Below, piece by piece: positions 16,442-25,308 of a stretch of 64,000 nucleotides of DNA. Under the pieces are notes generated by a model. That model searched no databases. It was not told where the DNA came from and saw nothing but the letters and a program-made list of their open reading frames with translations. Position 1 is the first letter of the stretch. Each line of letters begins with the position of its first letter. The DNA is taken from assembly GCA_002687175.1 (NCBI GenBank), contig NYZP01000030.1, forward strand, positions 7,965-71,964, in the 5' to 3' direction. The stretch comes from Parcubacteria group bacterium (lineage in GTDB: Bacteria > Patescibacteria > ABY1 > Buchananbacterales > UBA6539). The translations under genes were made by a program, and so were the position numbers.

Positions 16442-16465
16442 CCCCTCGTTAAAAACGAGGGGTTT
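16442..16465 (+). terminator. Terminator-like hairpin after the surface protein gene
   Basis: Perfect 9-bp stem CCCCTCGTT/AACGAGGGG with loop AAA; only three Ts follow because the next promoter starts at once. Confidence 0.7.
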
Positions 16466-16492
16466 GACAAATTAGGTCTATAATATTATATT
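16464..16492 (+). promoter_or_regulatory. Sigma70 promoter of the CAP-domain gene
   Basis: TTGACA at 16464-16469, 17-bp spacer, TATATT at 16487-16492. Confidence 0.72.
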
Positions 16493-16519
16493 TTAAAAGT
16501 TTACATTAAATTTTTGAAA

Positions 16520-17614
16520 ATGTTTTTGTTAAAAAGTATAAAATCAGATAAAAAACACAACAAGCTAAAAAATTTTAGACGACTTATTATCGCTGAGAAA
16601 AAAGAGTTCAGTCAACTGCTGACTGGAAAAGAAACTTCCAAAAAATTTTTTAAAGACTCAGGAAATTTATTAAAAGATTTTTTTATTCCTTATTCAGGAA
16701 ATAATCATAAACCAAAAATTTTAAGATCAGATAGCCTGGCCAGTTATGCGATCATAGCAATAATTGTAAAGATGTTTACTGTTGGCTTCTTGTTTTTAGC
16801 TTATCCCAATCCGGCCCAACTTAGTTCTATTGTCGCTTCGAATATTATTAATTTAACAAATCAATCTAGACTAGATAGTGGACTTAATAAGTTGTCAGAA
16901 AATTCATTATTATCTTCATATGCTTTAGCCAAGGCCGAGGATATGATGAATCGAAATTATTTTAGCCATGATACCCCTGAAGGCAAACACCCCTGGCAAT
17001 GGATTAATCGGGGTGAGTATGACTATATTTATGCTGGAGAAAACATGGCCATGGATTTTATTAGCGCAGAAACAGTTCAGGCCGCATACCTGAAAAGTCC
17101 CAGTCATCGACAAAATATTTTAAATTCAAATTATCAAGACATTGGTGTTGCCGTCTTGCATGGAGAACTAAATAATAAACAAACTACTTTACTGGTAGTT
17201 TTTTTCGCTACTAAGAGAAGTGATTTGCTTGATTTAGGGACTAAGCCAGCTATAGCTATAAATAACGATAATGCAACTTTTTTAGATACTGATTTGATTG
17301 AGCAGCCAACCGTTGCCGGAGTTCAAACGATTGTCCAAGACAATAAATCTAATGATGGTGTGGTACATGTTGCTGCTACTCAAAAATCTGGTAAATCAGT
17401 GGTTGATTTTGTGGTTGAGTATTCAAATATTTTCTTTTTAGCATTTTTGTTTTTTATTTTAATATCATTGGTAGCTAATATAATTATCAAGGCAAAAATT
17501 CAGCATCCGACGATAATTTTACAAAGCCTTGCCGTAGTTTCTTTATTGGCCGCATTGTTGCTTGCTAAAATTCACTTTATTGAAAAGGTTACGTCACAAC
17601 TTTTAATACTCTAA
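16520..17614 (+). CDS. CAP (SCP/PR1-like, YkwD) domain membrane protein
   Basis: 364 residues from the ATG at 16520; the TTG two codons upstream is less likely. A basic cytosolic N-terminus is followed by a membrane helix near residue 75-95, then an extracytoplasmic CAP domain (about 110-230) with the hallmark segments NYFSHDTPEGKHPWQWI, YAGENMAMDF and SPSHRQNILNSNYQDIGV. Two more helices lie at the C-terminus. CAP proteins are secreted proteins of varied function; in bacteria many are sporulation or surface proteins. His of FSHD and Glu of GENMA, the usual CAP cavity residues, are present. Confidence 0.88.
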   Translation: MFLLKSIKSDKKHNKLKNFRRLIIAEKKEFSQLLTGKETSKKFFKDSGNLLKDFFIPYSGNNHKPKILRSDSLASYAIIAIIVKMFTVGFLFLAYPNPAQLSSIVASNIINLTNQSRLDSGLNKLSENSLLSSYALAKAEDMMNRNYFSHDTPEGKHPWQWINRGEYDYIYAGENMAMDFISAETVQAAYLKSPSHRQNILNSNYQDIGVAVLHGELNNKQTTLLVVFFATKRSDLLDLGTKPAIAINNDNATFLDTDLIEQPTVAGVQTIVQDNKSNDGVVHVAATQKSGKSVVDFVVEYSNIFFLAFLFFILISLVANIIIKAKIQHPTIILQSLAVVSLLAALLLAKIHFIEKVTSQLLIL

Positions 17615-17640
17615 ATAATCATTTAGTTAAAAAAGATATA

Positions 17641-17661
17641 GCCCCAAAACGGGGTTTTATT
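17641..17661 (+). terminator. Short terminator hairpin
   Basis: GCCCC, loop AAAAC, GGGG, then TTTTATT, directly after the CAP gene and before the kinase promoter. Confidence 0.5.
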
Positions 17662-17674
17662 GTCTTAAAAATTG

Positions 17675-17683
17675 TGTTATATT
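17675..17683 (+). promoter_or_regulatory. Extended -10 box of the histidine kinase gene
   Basis: TGTTATATT with the TATATT hexamer at 17678-17683. The ATG at 17690 is 7 bases past it, so the transcript is probably leaderless. Confidence 0.6.
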
Positions 17684-17689
17684 AAGGTT

Positions 17690-19249
17690 ATGGCAAATTC
17701 TAAAAAAAAACAAAAAAAGCAAAATAATTCTAAATCAGAAGATGTAAAAAGTGATTTTATAACGGTTGCTTCTCATCAATTAAGAACTCCAATTTCGGCA
17801 ATTCGCTGGTCACTCGACACTTTACTCAGTGCCCGAACAGGCAAATTATCTGACAAACAAAAAGAAATAGTATCTCAAGCTTATCAGAATAATAAATTCA
17901 TGGTTAAGGTAGTTAATGATTTGTTGAGAGTCTCTCGCCTCGAGGAGAAAGGAATTAATCTTGTTCCTAAATTTGTAAATTTTGAAAAATTAGTTAAGGA
18001 ACTCTTATCACGTCATAAATATTTTGCTGATGCTTGCAACTGTAAAATAAGTATCGTAGTTGAAAATAATTTGCCTAAAGTTTACATCGACCCTTTGCAA
18101 ATCAAGCCCGTCATTAATGGATTAATAGACAATGCCATTCGTTATGGCCGAGACAAAGGAACTGTAAAAATTAATTTAAAGAAGTCAAAAAATCGTGTAT
18201 TGTTTAAAATAGAGGACAAGGGTATCGGTATTCCGCTTAATCAGAAAGACCTTGTATTTTCTCAATTTTTTAGAGCGCAAAATGCCATGAAAACACAGAC
18301 CGAAGGATTAGGCCTTGATTTATATCTGGCAAAAAAAATTATTGAAGCTTCTGGCGGCGAGATTAATTTTAGTAGTGTGGTAAATAAAGGAACAATTTTT
18401 AATGCCTATTTGCCAATTTCAAAAAATCAGGTTAAAGAAAATGATGATGAAAAAATAAAAAAAATTGTAGAGGAAAATCCAGAAGATATTTTGAAGAAAG
18501 AAAGAGAATTTGTATCAATTACCGTTCATGAATTAAAGGCACCGCTAGGATTAAGTAAATGGAGTCTAGAGATGTTAAAGGGTGGCAAATCAGGGAACCT
18601 AACTGAAAAGCAACTTGGGTTAATTGATCAAGTTTATCGAGGGAACGAAAGATTACTAGTGCTGGTTCGTGATTTATTAAATTTGTCAAAGCTTCAAGAA
18701 GGTAAATTTGAAATTAAGCCAGAGCGAATACAACTTTCTAAAGATATTTTTCAAGTAGTTGATGGGTTTCATATAGAAGCTAAAAGAAAAAATATAAATT
18801 TACAACTAGTGAAGCCAAAAAATAAATTACCAAAAGTTATCGCAGATAGAAATCGGATTGCTCAAGTGGCAACTAATCTAATTTCTAATGCCATCAAATA
18901 TACACCCGCTAACGGTAAGGTAATTGTGTCCTTAAAAAAAATTAGTGGTAAAAAACTTGAAGATATGAGTGATGATAATACTACTGTTAATATTAATCAT
19001 ACTGATAATAAAAAAGGGTATTTAGTATTTTCTGTTAAGGATAGTGGTATTGGTATTTCAGACAAAGATCAAAAAAAATTATTTAGTCGTTTTTTTAGAA
19101 GTGAAAAGGTCTTAGAATCTGAAACTGAAGGAACTGGTCTTGGGTTATATATCACCAAGTCAATTATTAATCTACATAAGGGTGATATTTGGTTTAAAAG
19201 CAAGTTGGGTCATGGATCAGAATTTTATTTTAGTTTACCAATAGCTTAA
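17690..19249 (+). CDS. Soluble histidine kinase with two complete kinase modules
   Basis: 519 residues from the ATG at 17690 (an upstream in-frame TTG overlaps the promoter). No membrane helix or sensor domain. Module 1: phosphoacceptor H29 in SHQLRTP, N box LIDNAIRYG, G boxes GIGIPL and EGLGLDLYL. Module 2: H280 in VHELKAPL, N box LISNAIKYTP, G boxes DSGIGI and EGTGLGLYI. Both modules keep the residues needed for HisKA dimerisation and ATP binding, although the second H box has Lys-Ala instead of Arg-Thr. The response regulator at 19268 is the obvious partner. A fusion of two full kinases without a sensor is unusual. Confidence 0.92.
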   Translation: MANSKKKQKKQNNSKSEDVKSDFITVASHQLRTPISAIRWSLDTLLSARTGKLSDKQKEIVSQAYQNNKFMVKVVNDLLRVSRLEEKGINLVPKFVNFEKLVKELLSRHKYFADACNCKISIVVENNLPKVYIDPLQIKPVINGLIDNAIRYGRDKGTVKINLKKSKNRVLFKIEDKGIGIPLNQKDLVFSQFFRAQNAMKTQTEGLGLDLYLAKKIIEASGGEINFSSVVNKGTIFNAYLPISKNQVKENDDEKIKKIVEENPEDILKKEREFVSITVHELKAPLGLSKWSLEMLKGGKSGNLTEKQLGLIDQVYRGNERLLVLVRDLLNLSKLQEGKFEIKPERIQLSKDIFQVVDGFHIEAKRKNINLQLVKPKNKLPKVIADRNRIAQVATNLISNAIKYTPANGKVIVSLKKISGKKLEDMSDDNTTVNINHTDNKKGYLVFSVKDSGIGISDKDQKKLFSRFFRSEKVLESETEGTGLGLYITKSIINLHKGDIWFKSKLGHGSEFYFSLPIA

Positions 19250-19267
19250 AATTAATAATTTAAGCTT

Positions 19268-19648
19268 ATGAAAAAAGTAAAAATCCTCATTATTGAAGAT
19301 GACAAATCACTGGTTAGGATTATTGAAGAAGCCCTTGATATAGATAAGTTTAAGGTCGTATTGGCTTTAAGCGCAGATGAAGGATTGGATAAAGCTTTCT
19401 TGGAGAAACCAGATTTAATCGTACTTGACATAATGTTACCAGGACAAAGTGGTTTTAATTGTCTTAAAAAGCTTAAAGAGAACAAGAAAACCAAAAATAT
19501 TCCAGTTATTATTTTATCCAATCTAGGACAAGATGAAGAGATTAGGCAAGGTCAAAAATTGGGTGCTATTGATTATTTAGTTAAAGCTGATTTCACGATT
19601 GATGAGATTATTAACAAAATAGTAAAATACACAAGTAAGAAAAAATAA
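19268..19648 (+). CDS. Single-domain response regulator (CheY-like)
   Basis: 126-residue receiver domain without output domain. Acidic pocket EDD at residues 10-12, phosphoacceptor D54 in VLDIMLP, conserved Thr/Ser position in ILSNL and Lys in LVKAD are all present. It follows the tandem histidine kinase by 18 bases and is almost certainly its phosphorylation target. With no DNA-binding domain it must act by protein contact or as a phosphate shuttle between the two kinase modules; that last idea is inference. Confidence 0.93.
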   Translation: MKKVKILIIEDDKSLVRIIEEALDIDKFKVVLALSADEGLDKAFLEKPDLIVLDIMLPGQSGFNCLKKLKENKKTKNIPVIILSNLGQDEEIRQGQKLGAIDYLVKADFTIDEIINKIVKYTSKKK

Positions 19649-19669
19649 ACTTACAAGGTAATTTAGGTT

Positions 19670-20584
19670 ATGGCAATTAAAACAATTAAAACAAAGGAAC
19701 TAAACTGGTACTACTTAACTGACTTTTCAAACAAGGAGTTAGATTTTTTAAAAAATAATTTTAAATTTCATCCACTTGATTTAAAAGATTGTGCTGGTGA
19801 AATTCAACGTACTAAAATTGACAGCTATAAAAACTATTTATTTTTAGTTTTTCAATTACCAACTATAGAGAAGAAATCAAAAAGAGTTGGTATTGAGCAA
19901 ATTTATATTTTTGTTGGTAAGGATTATTTAGTAGTTATTGGTCCAAAAAAAGTAAAGTCTTTGGCTAATATTTTTTATAAAGCAGTTAATAATAATAGTT
20001 TTAAAGAAGACGTTACTATGCAAGGTAGCGGCTATCTGTTATACCGGATTTTGGATTCACTACTAAGGTCAAGCTGGACTGTTCACCAATACCTTGACCA
20101 AGAAATTGGCAGTGTTGAACTTGAGATTGATGCTGGACGTGGAAAAAAATTAGTTTTTGATATTGCTTTCTTAAGAAGAATTATTTTACAACTTAAAACT
20201 ATTATTGACCCCCAACGTCTTGTCACCAATACTTTAAGTAGGATGAATACAAATTTTTTAGGAAAAGACATGGCAGTCTATTTTGATGACCTTGATGATT
20301 TCATCGAGAAAAATTTATTCATTTTAGAAAGCTATAAGGATCGAATATTAAGCTTGCATGAAATAAATGAGTCATTAATTTCATATCGAACGAACACGAT
20401 CATGAAAATTTTAACCATTTTTTCCGTCGCTTTACTGCCATTAACTTTATTAACGGGAATCTATGGTATGAACGTTGATTTACCTTATACTAATACTCCA
20501 GGCAGCATCTGGATTATATTTGGTATTTTAAGTTTATTTATTATCGGTATTTTTTTGGTTTTGAAAAAGAAAAATTGGATATAA
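19670..20584 (+). CDS. corA: CorA-family divalent cation transporter
   Basis: 304-residue magnesium/cobalt channel. The long cytosolic N-terminal domain is followed by the two C-terminal helices; the signature YGMN (residues about 264-267) closes the first one, and the short loop after it (VDLPYTN) is typical for the pore entrance. Length and topology match CorA. Starts 21 bases after the response regulator; the gene may share its transcript. Confidence 0.92.
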   Translation: MAIKTIKTKELNWYYLTDFSNKELDFLKNNFKFHPLDLKDCAGEIQRTKIDSYKNYLFLVFQLPTIEKKSKRVGIEQIYIFVGKDYLVVIGPKKVKSLANIFYKAVNNNSFKEDVTMQGSGYLLYRILDSLLRSSWTVHQYLDQEIGSVELEIDAGRGKKLVFDIAFLRRIILQLKTIIDPQRLVTNTLSRMNTNFLGKDMAVYFDDLDDFIEKNLFILESYKDRILSLHEINESLISYRTNTIMKILTIFSVALLPLTLLTGIYGMNVDLPYTNTPGSIWIIFGILSLFIIGIFLVLKKKNWI

Positions 20585-20605
20585 TTTAGAATAAAATTTG
20601 AGTGT

Positions 20606-21613
20606 ATGGGACGTTTTGATATTGTAACAATTGGTGGTGCGGTTAAAGATTTTACTTTTTATACTGACGCTGGCAAGTTTTTTTCTACCCCAGAAAATTT
20701 AACAGCTCAACGAATGTTAGCATTCGAGTACGGAGCTAAAATTAATATTAAAGAAGCTCACACCAATTTTGGCGGTGGGGCAGCTAACGCGGCTGTATGT
20801 TTGTCTAGACTAGGTTTTAAAGTAGCTACACTATCACGTTTAGGTAAAGATGAAATCGCTAATGAAATACTTAAAAATTTTAAGAGCGAGAAAGTTAATA
20901 CCAGTTTTATCCAAATAGATAAAAAGTTGGCTTCAGGGTATTCATTTATTTTAGCCACTGATAAAAAGGAGAGGGAACACATTTCTTTTTCGTTTAGAGG
21001 GGCGATTGATAATTTACATTTTAATGTTAAAAATTTGTCACGACTTAGCTGTGATTGGATATACCTAACTTCATTATCTGGTAAAGGATGGCTCAAGACT
21101 TTAAAAACAATTTTTGATTTCGCGTCCCAGAAAGGTATTAAAATAGCTTGGAATCCCGGCAATCATCAATTACAAAGCGGCAAGAAGATTCTTTCACCTT
21201 ATTTAAAACAAACAGATATTTTAATTTTAAATAAGGATGAAGCAATTGAACTGGTACTTTCCGGAGTAAAACTAGGTAAAAAAAATCCAAAGCATTTTAA
21301 TAAACCAATTTATTTATTAAATATTTTAGGGGAATGGGCCCCAAAAATTTCTTTGGTTACTGGTGGAAAACAAGGAGCTTGGGCTTATGACGGAGCTAAC
21401 ATTTACCGCACCAGCATAGCTAATAAAAAAGTTCTTGATACAACTGGAGTAGGAGATAGCTTTAGTTCCACATTTTTAGCCGGCCTAATAGCTAATAAAA
21501 ATAACATTAACAAAGCTTTGAGGTGGGGGGTAGTTAATAGCGGATCAGTAGTTTCTAAGGTTGGTGCCCAAAATGGTTTACTAAGCCGTAAGAGCTTAAA
21601 TGATAAAATATGA
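20606..21613 (+). CDS. PfkB-family carbohydrate/nucleoside kinase
   Basis: 335-residue ribokinase-fold kinase. The N-terminal PfkB motif appears as GGGAANAAVCLSRLG (about residues 53-67) and the C-terminal one as DTTGVGDSFSSTFLAGL (about residues 276-292), whose GVGDS holds the catalytic Asp and anion hole. The substrate cannot be told from sequence; sugar, nucleoside or fructose-phosphate are all possible. Stop overlaps the next start (ATGA), coupling it to the PduL-like gene, so it may feed the same carbon route. Confidence 0.88.
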   Translation: MGRFDIVTIGGAVKDFTFYTDAGKFFSTPENLTAQRMLAFEYGAKINIKEAHTNFGGGAANAAVCLSRLGFKVATLSRLGKDEIANEILKNFKSEKVNTSFIQIDKKLASGYSFILATDKKEREHISFSFRGAIDNLHFNVKNLSRLSCDWIYLTSLSGKGWLKTLKTIFDFASQKGIKIAWNPGNHQLQSGKKILSPYLKQTDILILNKDEAIELVLSGVKLGKKNPKHFNKPIYLLNILGEWAPKISLVTGGKQGAWAYDGANIYRTSIANKKVLDTTGVGDSFSSTFLAGLIANKNNINKALRWGVVNSGSVVSKVGAQNGLLSRKSLNDKI

Positions 21614-22191
21614 AAGTGATTATTCAAATATCAGGACGGCATTGTCACATTTCTCGAAAAGACCTCGATATAGTATATGGCAAAGGCTACAAGTTAAAAC
21701 CAATAAAAAAATTGTCACAAACTGGTCAATTTGCTTCTCAAGAGACGGTAACTATTAAAGTGGGAAATAAAAAAATTGAAGATATTAGGATACTGGGTCC
21801 GGTTAGAAAAAATACTCAGGTAGAAATTTCTCTATCTGGTGGACATCGTTTAAATATTAAACCGCCGATCATTAGGCATGTTCACCCTGAATCTGCCGGT
21901 GGTTGCATTCCGGCTGAGATTATTGGTCCAAATGGTAAAGTTAGAAGCTGTGCCATTATTGCCGCTCGGCGACACTTACACACTAACCCCAAAACTGCAA
22001 AAAAGTTAAAGATTAAAGATGGACAATTAATATCTCTTAAAACGTCTGGAAAAAGGAGTGTTATATTTAACAATATTCTTGTCAGAGTCCATCCAAGTTT
22101 TAAAACTCGGGTACACTTGGATACTGACGAAGGTAATGCCGCTGGGTTAATAGGCGGAGAAAAAGGGGAACTTATGCTAAATAACTCTTAA
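21610..22191 (+). CDS. pduL: PduL-like phosphate acyltransferase
   Basis: 193-residue PduL phosphotransacylase, which converts acyl-CoA plus phosphate into acyl-phosphate. The zinc-ligand histidine clusters are visible: RHCHIS near residue 10, PPIIRHVHPE near 90, RRHLHT near 121, and HLDTDEGNAAG near 176. Followed (after a microprotein ORF) by acetate kinase, giving the complete route acetyl-CoA to acetyl-phosphate to acetate plus ATP. It replaces the unrelated Pta enzyme. Note that no microcompartment shell gene is in the window, so the cytosolic version is expected. Confidence 0.9.
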   Translation: MKVIIQISGRHCHISRKDLDIVYGKGYKLKPIKKLSQTGQFASQETVTIKVGNKKIEDIRILGPVRKNTQVEISLSGGHRLNIKPPIIRHVHPESAGGCIPAEIIGPNGKVRSCAIIAARRHLHTNPKTAKKLKIKDGQLISLKTSGKRSVIFNNILVRVHPSFKTRVHLDTDEGNAAGLIGGEKGELMLNNS

Positions 22192-22200
22192 TATAAAATT

Positions 22201-22284
22201 ATGGATTCAGGATTAATGTGGACAACTTTGATAATAATTTTCATCGGAGTCGTGGCAGGACTTATTGTTAAATCTAAACTCTAA
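22201..22284 (+). CDS. 27-residue single-helix microprotein
   Basis: Short ORF starting 9 bases after the PduL stop. It encodes a hydrophobic segment (LIIIFIGVVAGLIV) between a short polar N-terminus and a KSKL tail, the pattern of a small single-pass membrane protein. There is no strong Shine-Dalgarno. It lies between pduL and ackA, so it would be co-expressed with them. Coding status rests only on composition and position. Confidence 0.4.
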   Translation: MDSGLMWTTLIIIFIGVVAGLIVKSKL

Positions 22285-22325
22285 TCATTTTTAAAAAAAT
22301 TAAACAAAAGTGTTAGTTTTTAATT

Positions 22326-23498
22326 ATGTCAAAACTAAAAAAGTACATTTTAGTTGTAAACTCAGGTTCGGCTACTCTTAAGTTTAAAATATTTAATCAA
22401 GAAAATTTTGAAGTAGCAGTCACCGGTATAGTAGAAAAAATTGGTTTACCAGGTTCTTTTATAGCCATTGAAGAAAAATCATCTAAAAGAATGATGATGA
22501 AAAATTATCCTGGTGGTATCGATAGTCATCAGCAAGCTTTGGAAGTTATTTTTTCATTTTTAAAACACTGGAAAAGAAAAATTAAAGTTATTGGACATCG
22601 TATTGTTCACGGTGGTCAAAATTATACCAAGCCAACCATTTTAACTAAATCAGTATTAGCAAAACTTAAAGAATATAATCAACTCGCTCCGTTGCATAAT
22701 CCGATTAATTTAAGCTGCGTTAATATTTGTTTGAAAGATTTACCGAGTATAAAAAACGTTGCCGTATTTGATACAGCTTTTTATAAAACAGTTCCCGAGC
22801 ATGCATTTCTTTATGCAATTCCTTATAAGTACTACAAAGAATTAGGCATCAGAAGATATGGCTTTCACGGTATTTCTCATCAATATGTGGCTAATAAAAC
22901 AGCGGAAAAACTTAACAAACCATTAAAAAAGTTGAGGCTTATAACTTGTCATCTTGGTTCAGGGTCGTCAGTTACTGCTATAAAATTTGGTAAACCAATA
23001 GATACCTCGATGGGTTTTACTCCCTTAGAGGGTGTTACTATGGGAACCAGGAGCGGTGATATAGATCCCTCGGTTGCTTTTTATTTAATGGATAAGCTGG
23101 ATCTTGACGTACGAGAAGTAGAAAAAATACTAAATCAAAAGTCAGGTTTAAAAGGAATCTTTGGCTACAGTAATGACATGCGTGACATTATGATTGCTGC
23201 TGGCTATAAAATCAAAGACTACAAAGCTACCAAAAAATTTAATCTTCAAGAACAGAAACAAGGAAAATTAGCATTGGCTATGTATATTTATGATATAGTT
23301 CGTTATATTGGTGGTTATACCACGGTTATGGGCGGCATTGATTACATTATTTTTACTGGTGGAATTGGCGAAAGAAATCAAACTGTCAGAAATCTAATTA
23401 CCAAACAAGTAAGAAAAGCCTGGCCTAAAGTAAAGTCTTTAGCCATACCAACTAACGAAGAATTAATGATTGCCCAACAAGTGAATGATTTTAGTTAG
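22326..23498 (+). CDS. ackA: Acetate kinase
   Basis: 390 residues. Forms ATP and acetate from acetyl-phosphate. ASKHA-fold motifs are visible: NSGSATLKF at the N-terminus, HRIVHGGQ near residue 90, FDTAFYKTVPEHAFLYAIP near 150, GFHGISHQYV near 180, HLGSGSSVTAI near 207 and the TSMGFTPLEGVTMGTRSGDIDP block near 230, which contains the catalytic Arg. The NxGSSSxK motif has Ala-Thr in place of Ser-Ser. With PduL it forms the only substrate-level ATP-generating module in the window. Confidence 0.95.
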   Translation: MSKLKKYILVVNSGSATLKFKIFNQENFEVAVTGIVEKIGLPGSFIAIEEKSSKRMMMKNYPGGIDSHQQALEVIFSFLKHWKRKIKVIGHRIVHGGQNYTKPTILTKSVLAKLKEYNQLAPLHNPINLSCVNICLKDLPSIKNVAVFDTAFYKTVPEHAFLYAIPYKYYKELGIRRYGFHGISHQYVANKTAEKLNKPLKKLRLITCHLGSGSSVTAIKFGKPIDTSMGFTPLEGVTMGTRSGDIDPSVAFYLMDKLDLDVREVEKILNQKSGLKGIFGYSNDMRDIMIAAGYKIKDYKATKKFNLQEQKQGKLALAMYIYDIVRYIGGYTTVMGGIDYIIFTGGIGERNQTVRNLITKQVRKAWPKVKSLAIPTNEELMIAQQVNDFS

Positions 23499-23510
23499 AG
23501 TATAGATATA

Positions 23511-23635
23511 TGCCCAGTAGTGAAACTTTGATAAGGTCACCAAAAGCAACTTGCTTAGCAATAGTAATATTTGTTAAAATAATTAATTAGTTACAACCTA
23601 TATTTTAAACTAAATCAAAGTTCTACTACTGGGTA
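23511..23635 (+). repeat. 22-bp imperfect inverted repeat ahead of murJ
   Basis: Arm 23511-23532 and arm 23614-23635 are inverted copies with 19 of 22 positions matching, separated by 81 bases. The second arm ends on the A of the murJ ATG (23635), so in the mRNA the murJ ribosome-binding region would be inside a long stem. Could be a regulatory leader or the ends of a small inserted element. Confidence 0.65.
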
Positions 23636-25242
23636 TGCTAAAAAAAATATTTAATAGTAAGTCAAAAACTATCACGTCTGCTGCCATCATTTTAGGGGTG
23701 GCTTCTTTAGTCTCAAGATTTTTAGGAATTTTAAGAGATCGGATACTGGCCGGAGAATTTGGTGCTGGATCAGAGCTTGATATGTACTATACGGCTTTTA
23801 GATTTCCTGACCTAGTTTTTAACTTATTGGTCTTAGGTGCTTTATCTGCTGGCTTTATTCCAGTTTTTACGAGCTATATGTCCAACAAAGATAAAGCTTG
23901 GGAATTGGTTAATGTTGTTTTGAATGTAATGTTTTTTAGTCTTATATTAATTTCAACTTTAGCTATTATATTAGCTCCCTGGTTAGTAAAACTTATTGCT
24001 CCTGGATTTAATGGCGAGCAATTAGTAACAACGACCGCACTAACTAGAATTATGTTTTTATCTCCCATTCTTTTGGGAATTTCCGGAGTCTTTGGTAGTG
24101 TGTTACAGTCATACAAAAGATTTTTTATATATTCTTTGGCACCAATTTTATATAATCTTGGTATTATCGTTGGTGCTTTGTTTTTTACAATTAAATTTGG
24201 GATTTTTGGTTTAGCCTGGGGGGTTGTTTTTGGTGCTTTTATGCACATGTTAGTCCAAACTATCGCCATAACCTTTTTAGGGTATCATTACAAATGGTCT
24301 TTTAGCATAACTCATAAAGGCTTATTGAAAATACTAAAAATGATGGTGCCAAGAACTTTAGGATTAATTATTACCCAGATAAATTTTTTAGTAGTAACTA
24401 TTATTGGTTCAACCTTGGCCGTTGGCAGTATTGCTATTTTTAATCTAGCCAACAATATTCAAAGTTTTCCGTTGGGACTTTTTGCTATTTCTTTTGCTAT
24501 TGCCGCTTTTCCAACTTTGTCTGAGTTAGCCAATAAAAAAAAGCAGTTTATTGAGGCAGTGTCATTAGCCATTAGACAGATTTTATTTTTAATAGTTCCA
24601 GCCTCGGTTTTATTGATTATTTTGCGAGCGCAAATTGTTAGAATTGTCCTTGGCAGTGGACGGTTTGACTGGGAAGATACCATTTTGACTTTAGAAACTT
24701 TATCACTATTTGCTTTCAGTTTATTTGCCCAAGGTCTGATATTAATTTTAGCTCGTGCTTTTTATGCTCAGCATGACAGTAAAACACCTTTTTATACCGG
24801 TCTAGTTTCTGCCTTTGCCAACATTATTTTAGCAGTGATGCTAGTAGACCAGTTTGGTGTAAGTGGCTTGGCCTTAGCATTTTCTTTATCAACAATTCTA
24901 AATTTTGTACTATTATCATTAATATTACATTATCGTTTAGGGAGTCTGGATGGTCAAAGAATTACTATTTCCACAATAAAGATCACTACTGCTACATTTA
25001 TGTTAGCCATTGTTGCTCAAGCTGCTAAATACCCCCTAGAACAAATTAGTGGTACCCAAACTTTTATGGGAGTTACCGCCCAAGCATTAACCGCAATTAT
25101 TGCTGGGTTAGCAACTTATTTTGTTGTTTGCTATTTTTTAAAGAGCGAAGAGCTTAATATTTTTATTTCGGCTCTTAAACGTAAAATATCCAGAAGGCCA
25201 GTTATTGCCGAGGAGATTGAGGAGACAGAAAAATTAACTTAA
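23635..25242 (+). CDS. murJ: Lipid II flippase MurJ (MviN)
   Basis: 535-residue MOP-family flippase that moves lipid II across the inner membrane. About 14 hydrophobic segments; the N-terminal block SRFLGILRDRILAGEFGAG contains the conserved Arg-Asp cluster of MurJ (R-D-R near residue 35), and the segment SAGFIPVFTSY near residue 72 is typical. The C-terminus ends in a basic/acidic cytosolic tail. Partner of RodA (3928) in wall synthesis. No other gene shares its transcript; a possible leader hairpin precedes it. Confidence 0.93.
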   Translation: MLKKIFNSKSKTITSAAIILGVASLVSRFLGILRDRILAGEFGAGSELDMYYTAFRFPDLVFNLLVLGALSAGFIPVFTSYMSNKDKAWELVNVVLNVMFFSLILISTLAIILAPWLVKLIAPGFNGEQLVTTTALTRIMFLSPILLGISGVFGSVLQSYKRFFIYSLAPILYNLGIIVGALFFTIKFGIFGLAWGVVFGAFMHMLVQTIAITFLGYHYKWSFSITHKGLLKILKMMVPRTLGLIITQINFLVVTIIGSTLAVGSIAIFNLANNIQSFPLGLFAISFAIAAFPTLSELANKKKQFIEAVSLAIRQILFLIVPASVLLIILRAQIVRIVLGSGRFDWEDTILTLETLSLFAFSLFAQGLILILARAFYAQHDSKTPFYTGLVSAFANIILAVMLVDQFGVSGLALAFSLSTILNFVLLSLILHYRLGSLDGQRITISTIKITTATFMLAIVAQAAKYPLEQISGTQTFMGVTAQALTAIIAGLATYFVVCYFLKSEELNIFISALKRKISRRPVIAEEIEETEKLT

Positions 25243-25308
25243 TATTATATAGTATCAATAATTAGTCACCTTGCGGCTTTTATTTTTTTCGTATAAACTA
25301 CAAGAATT

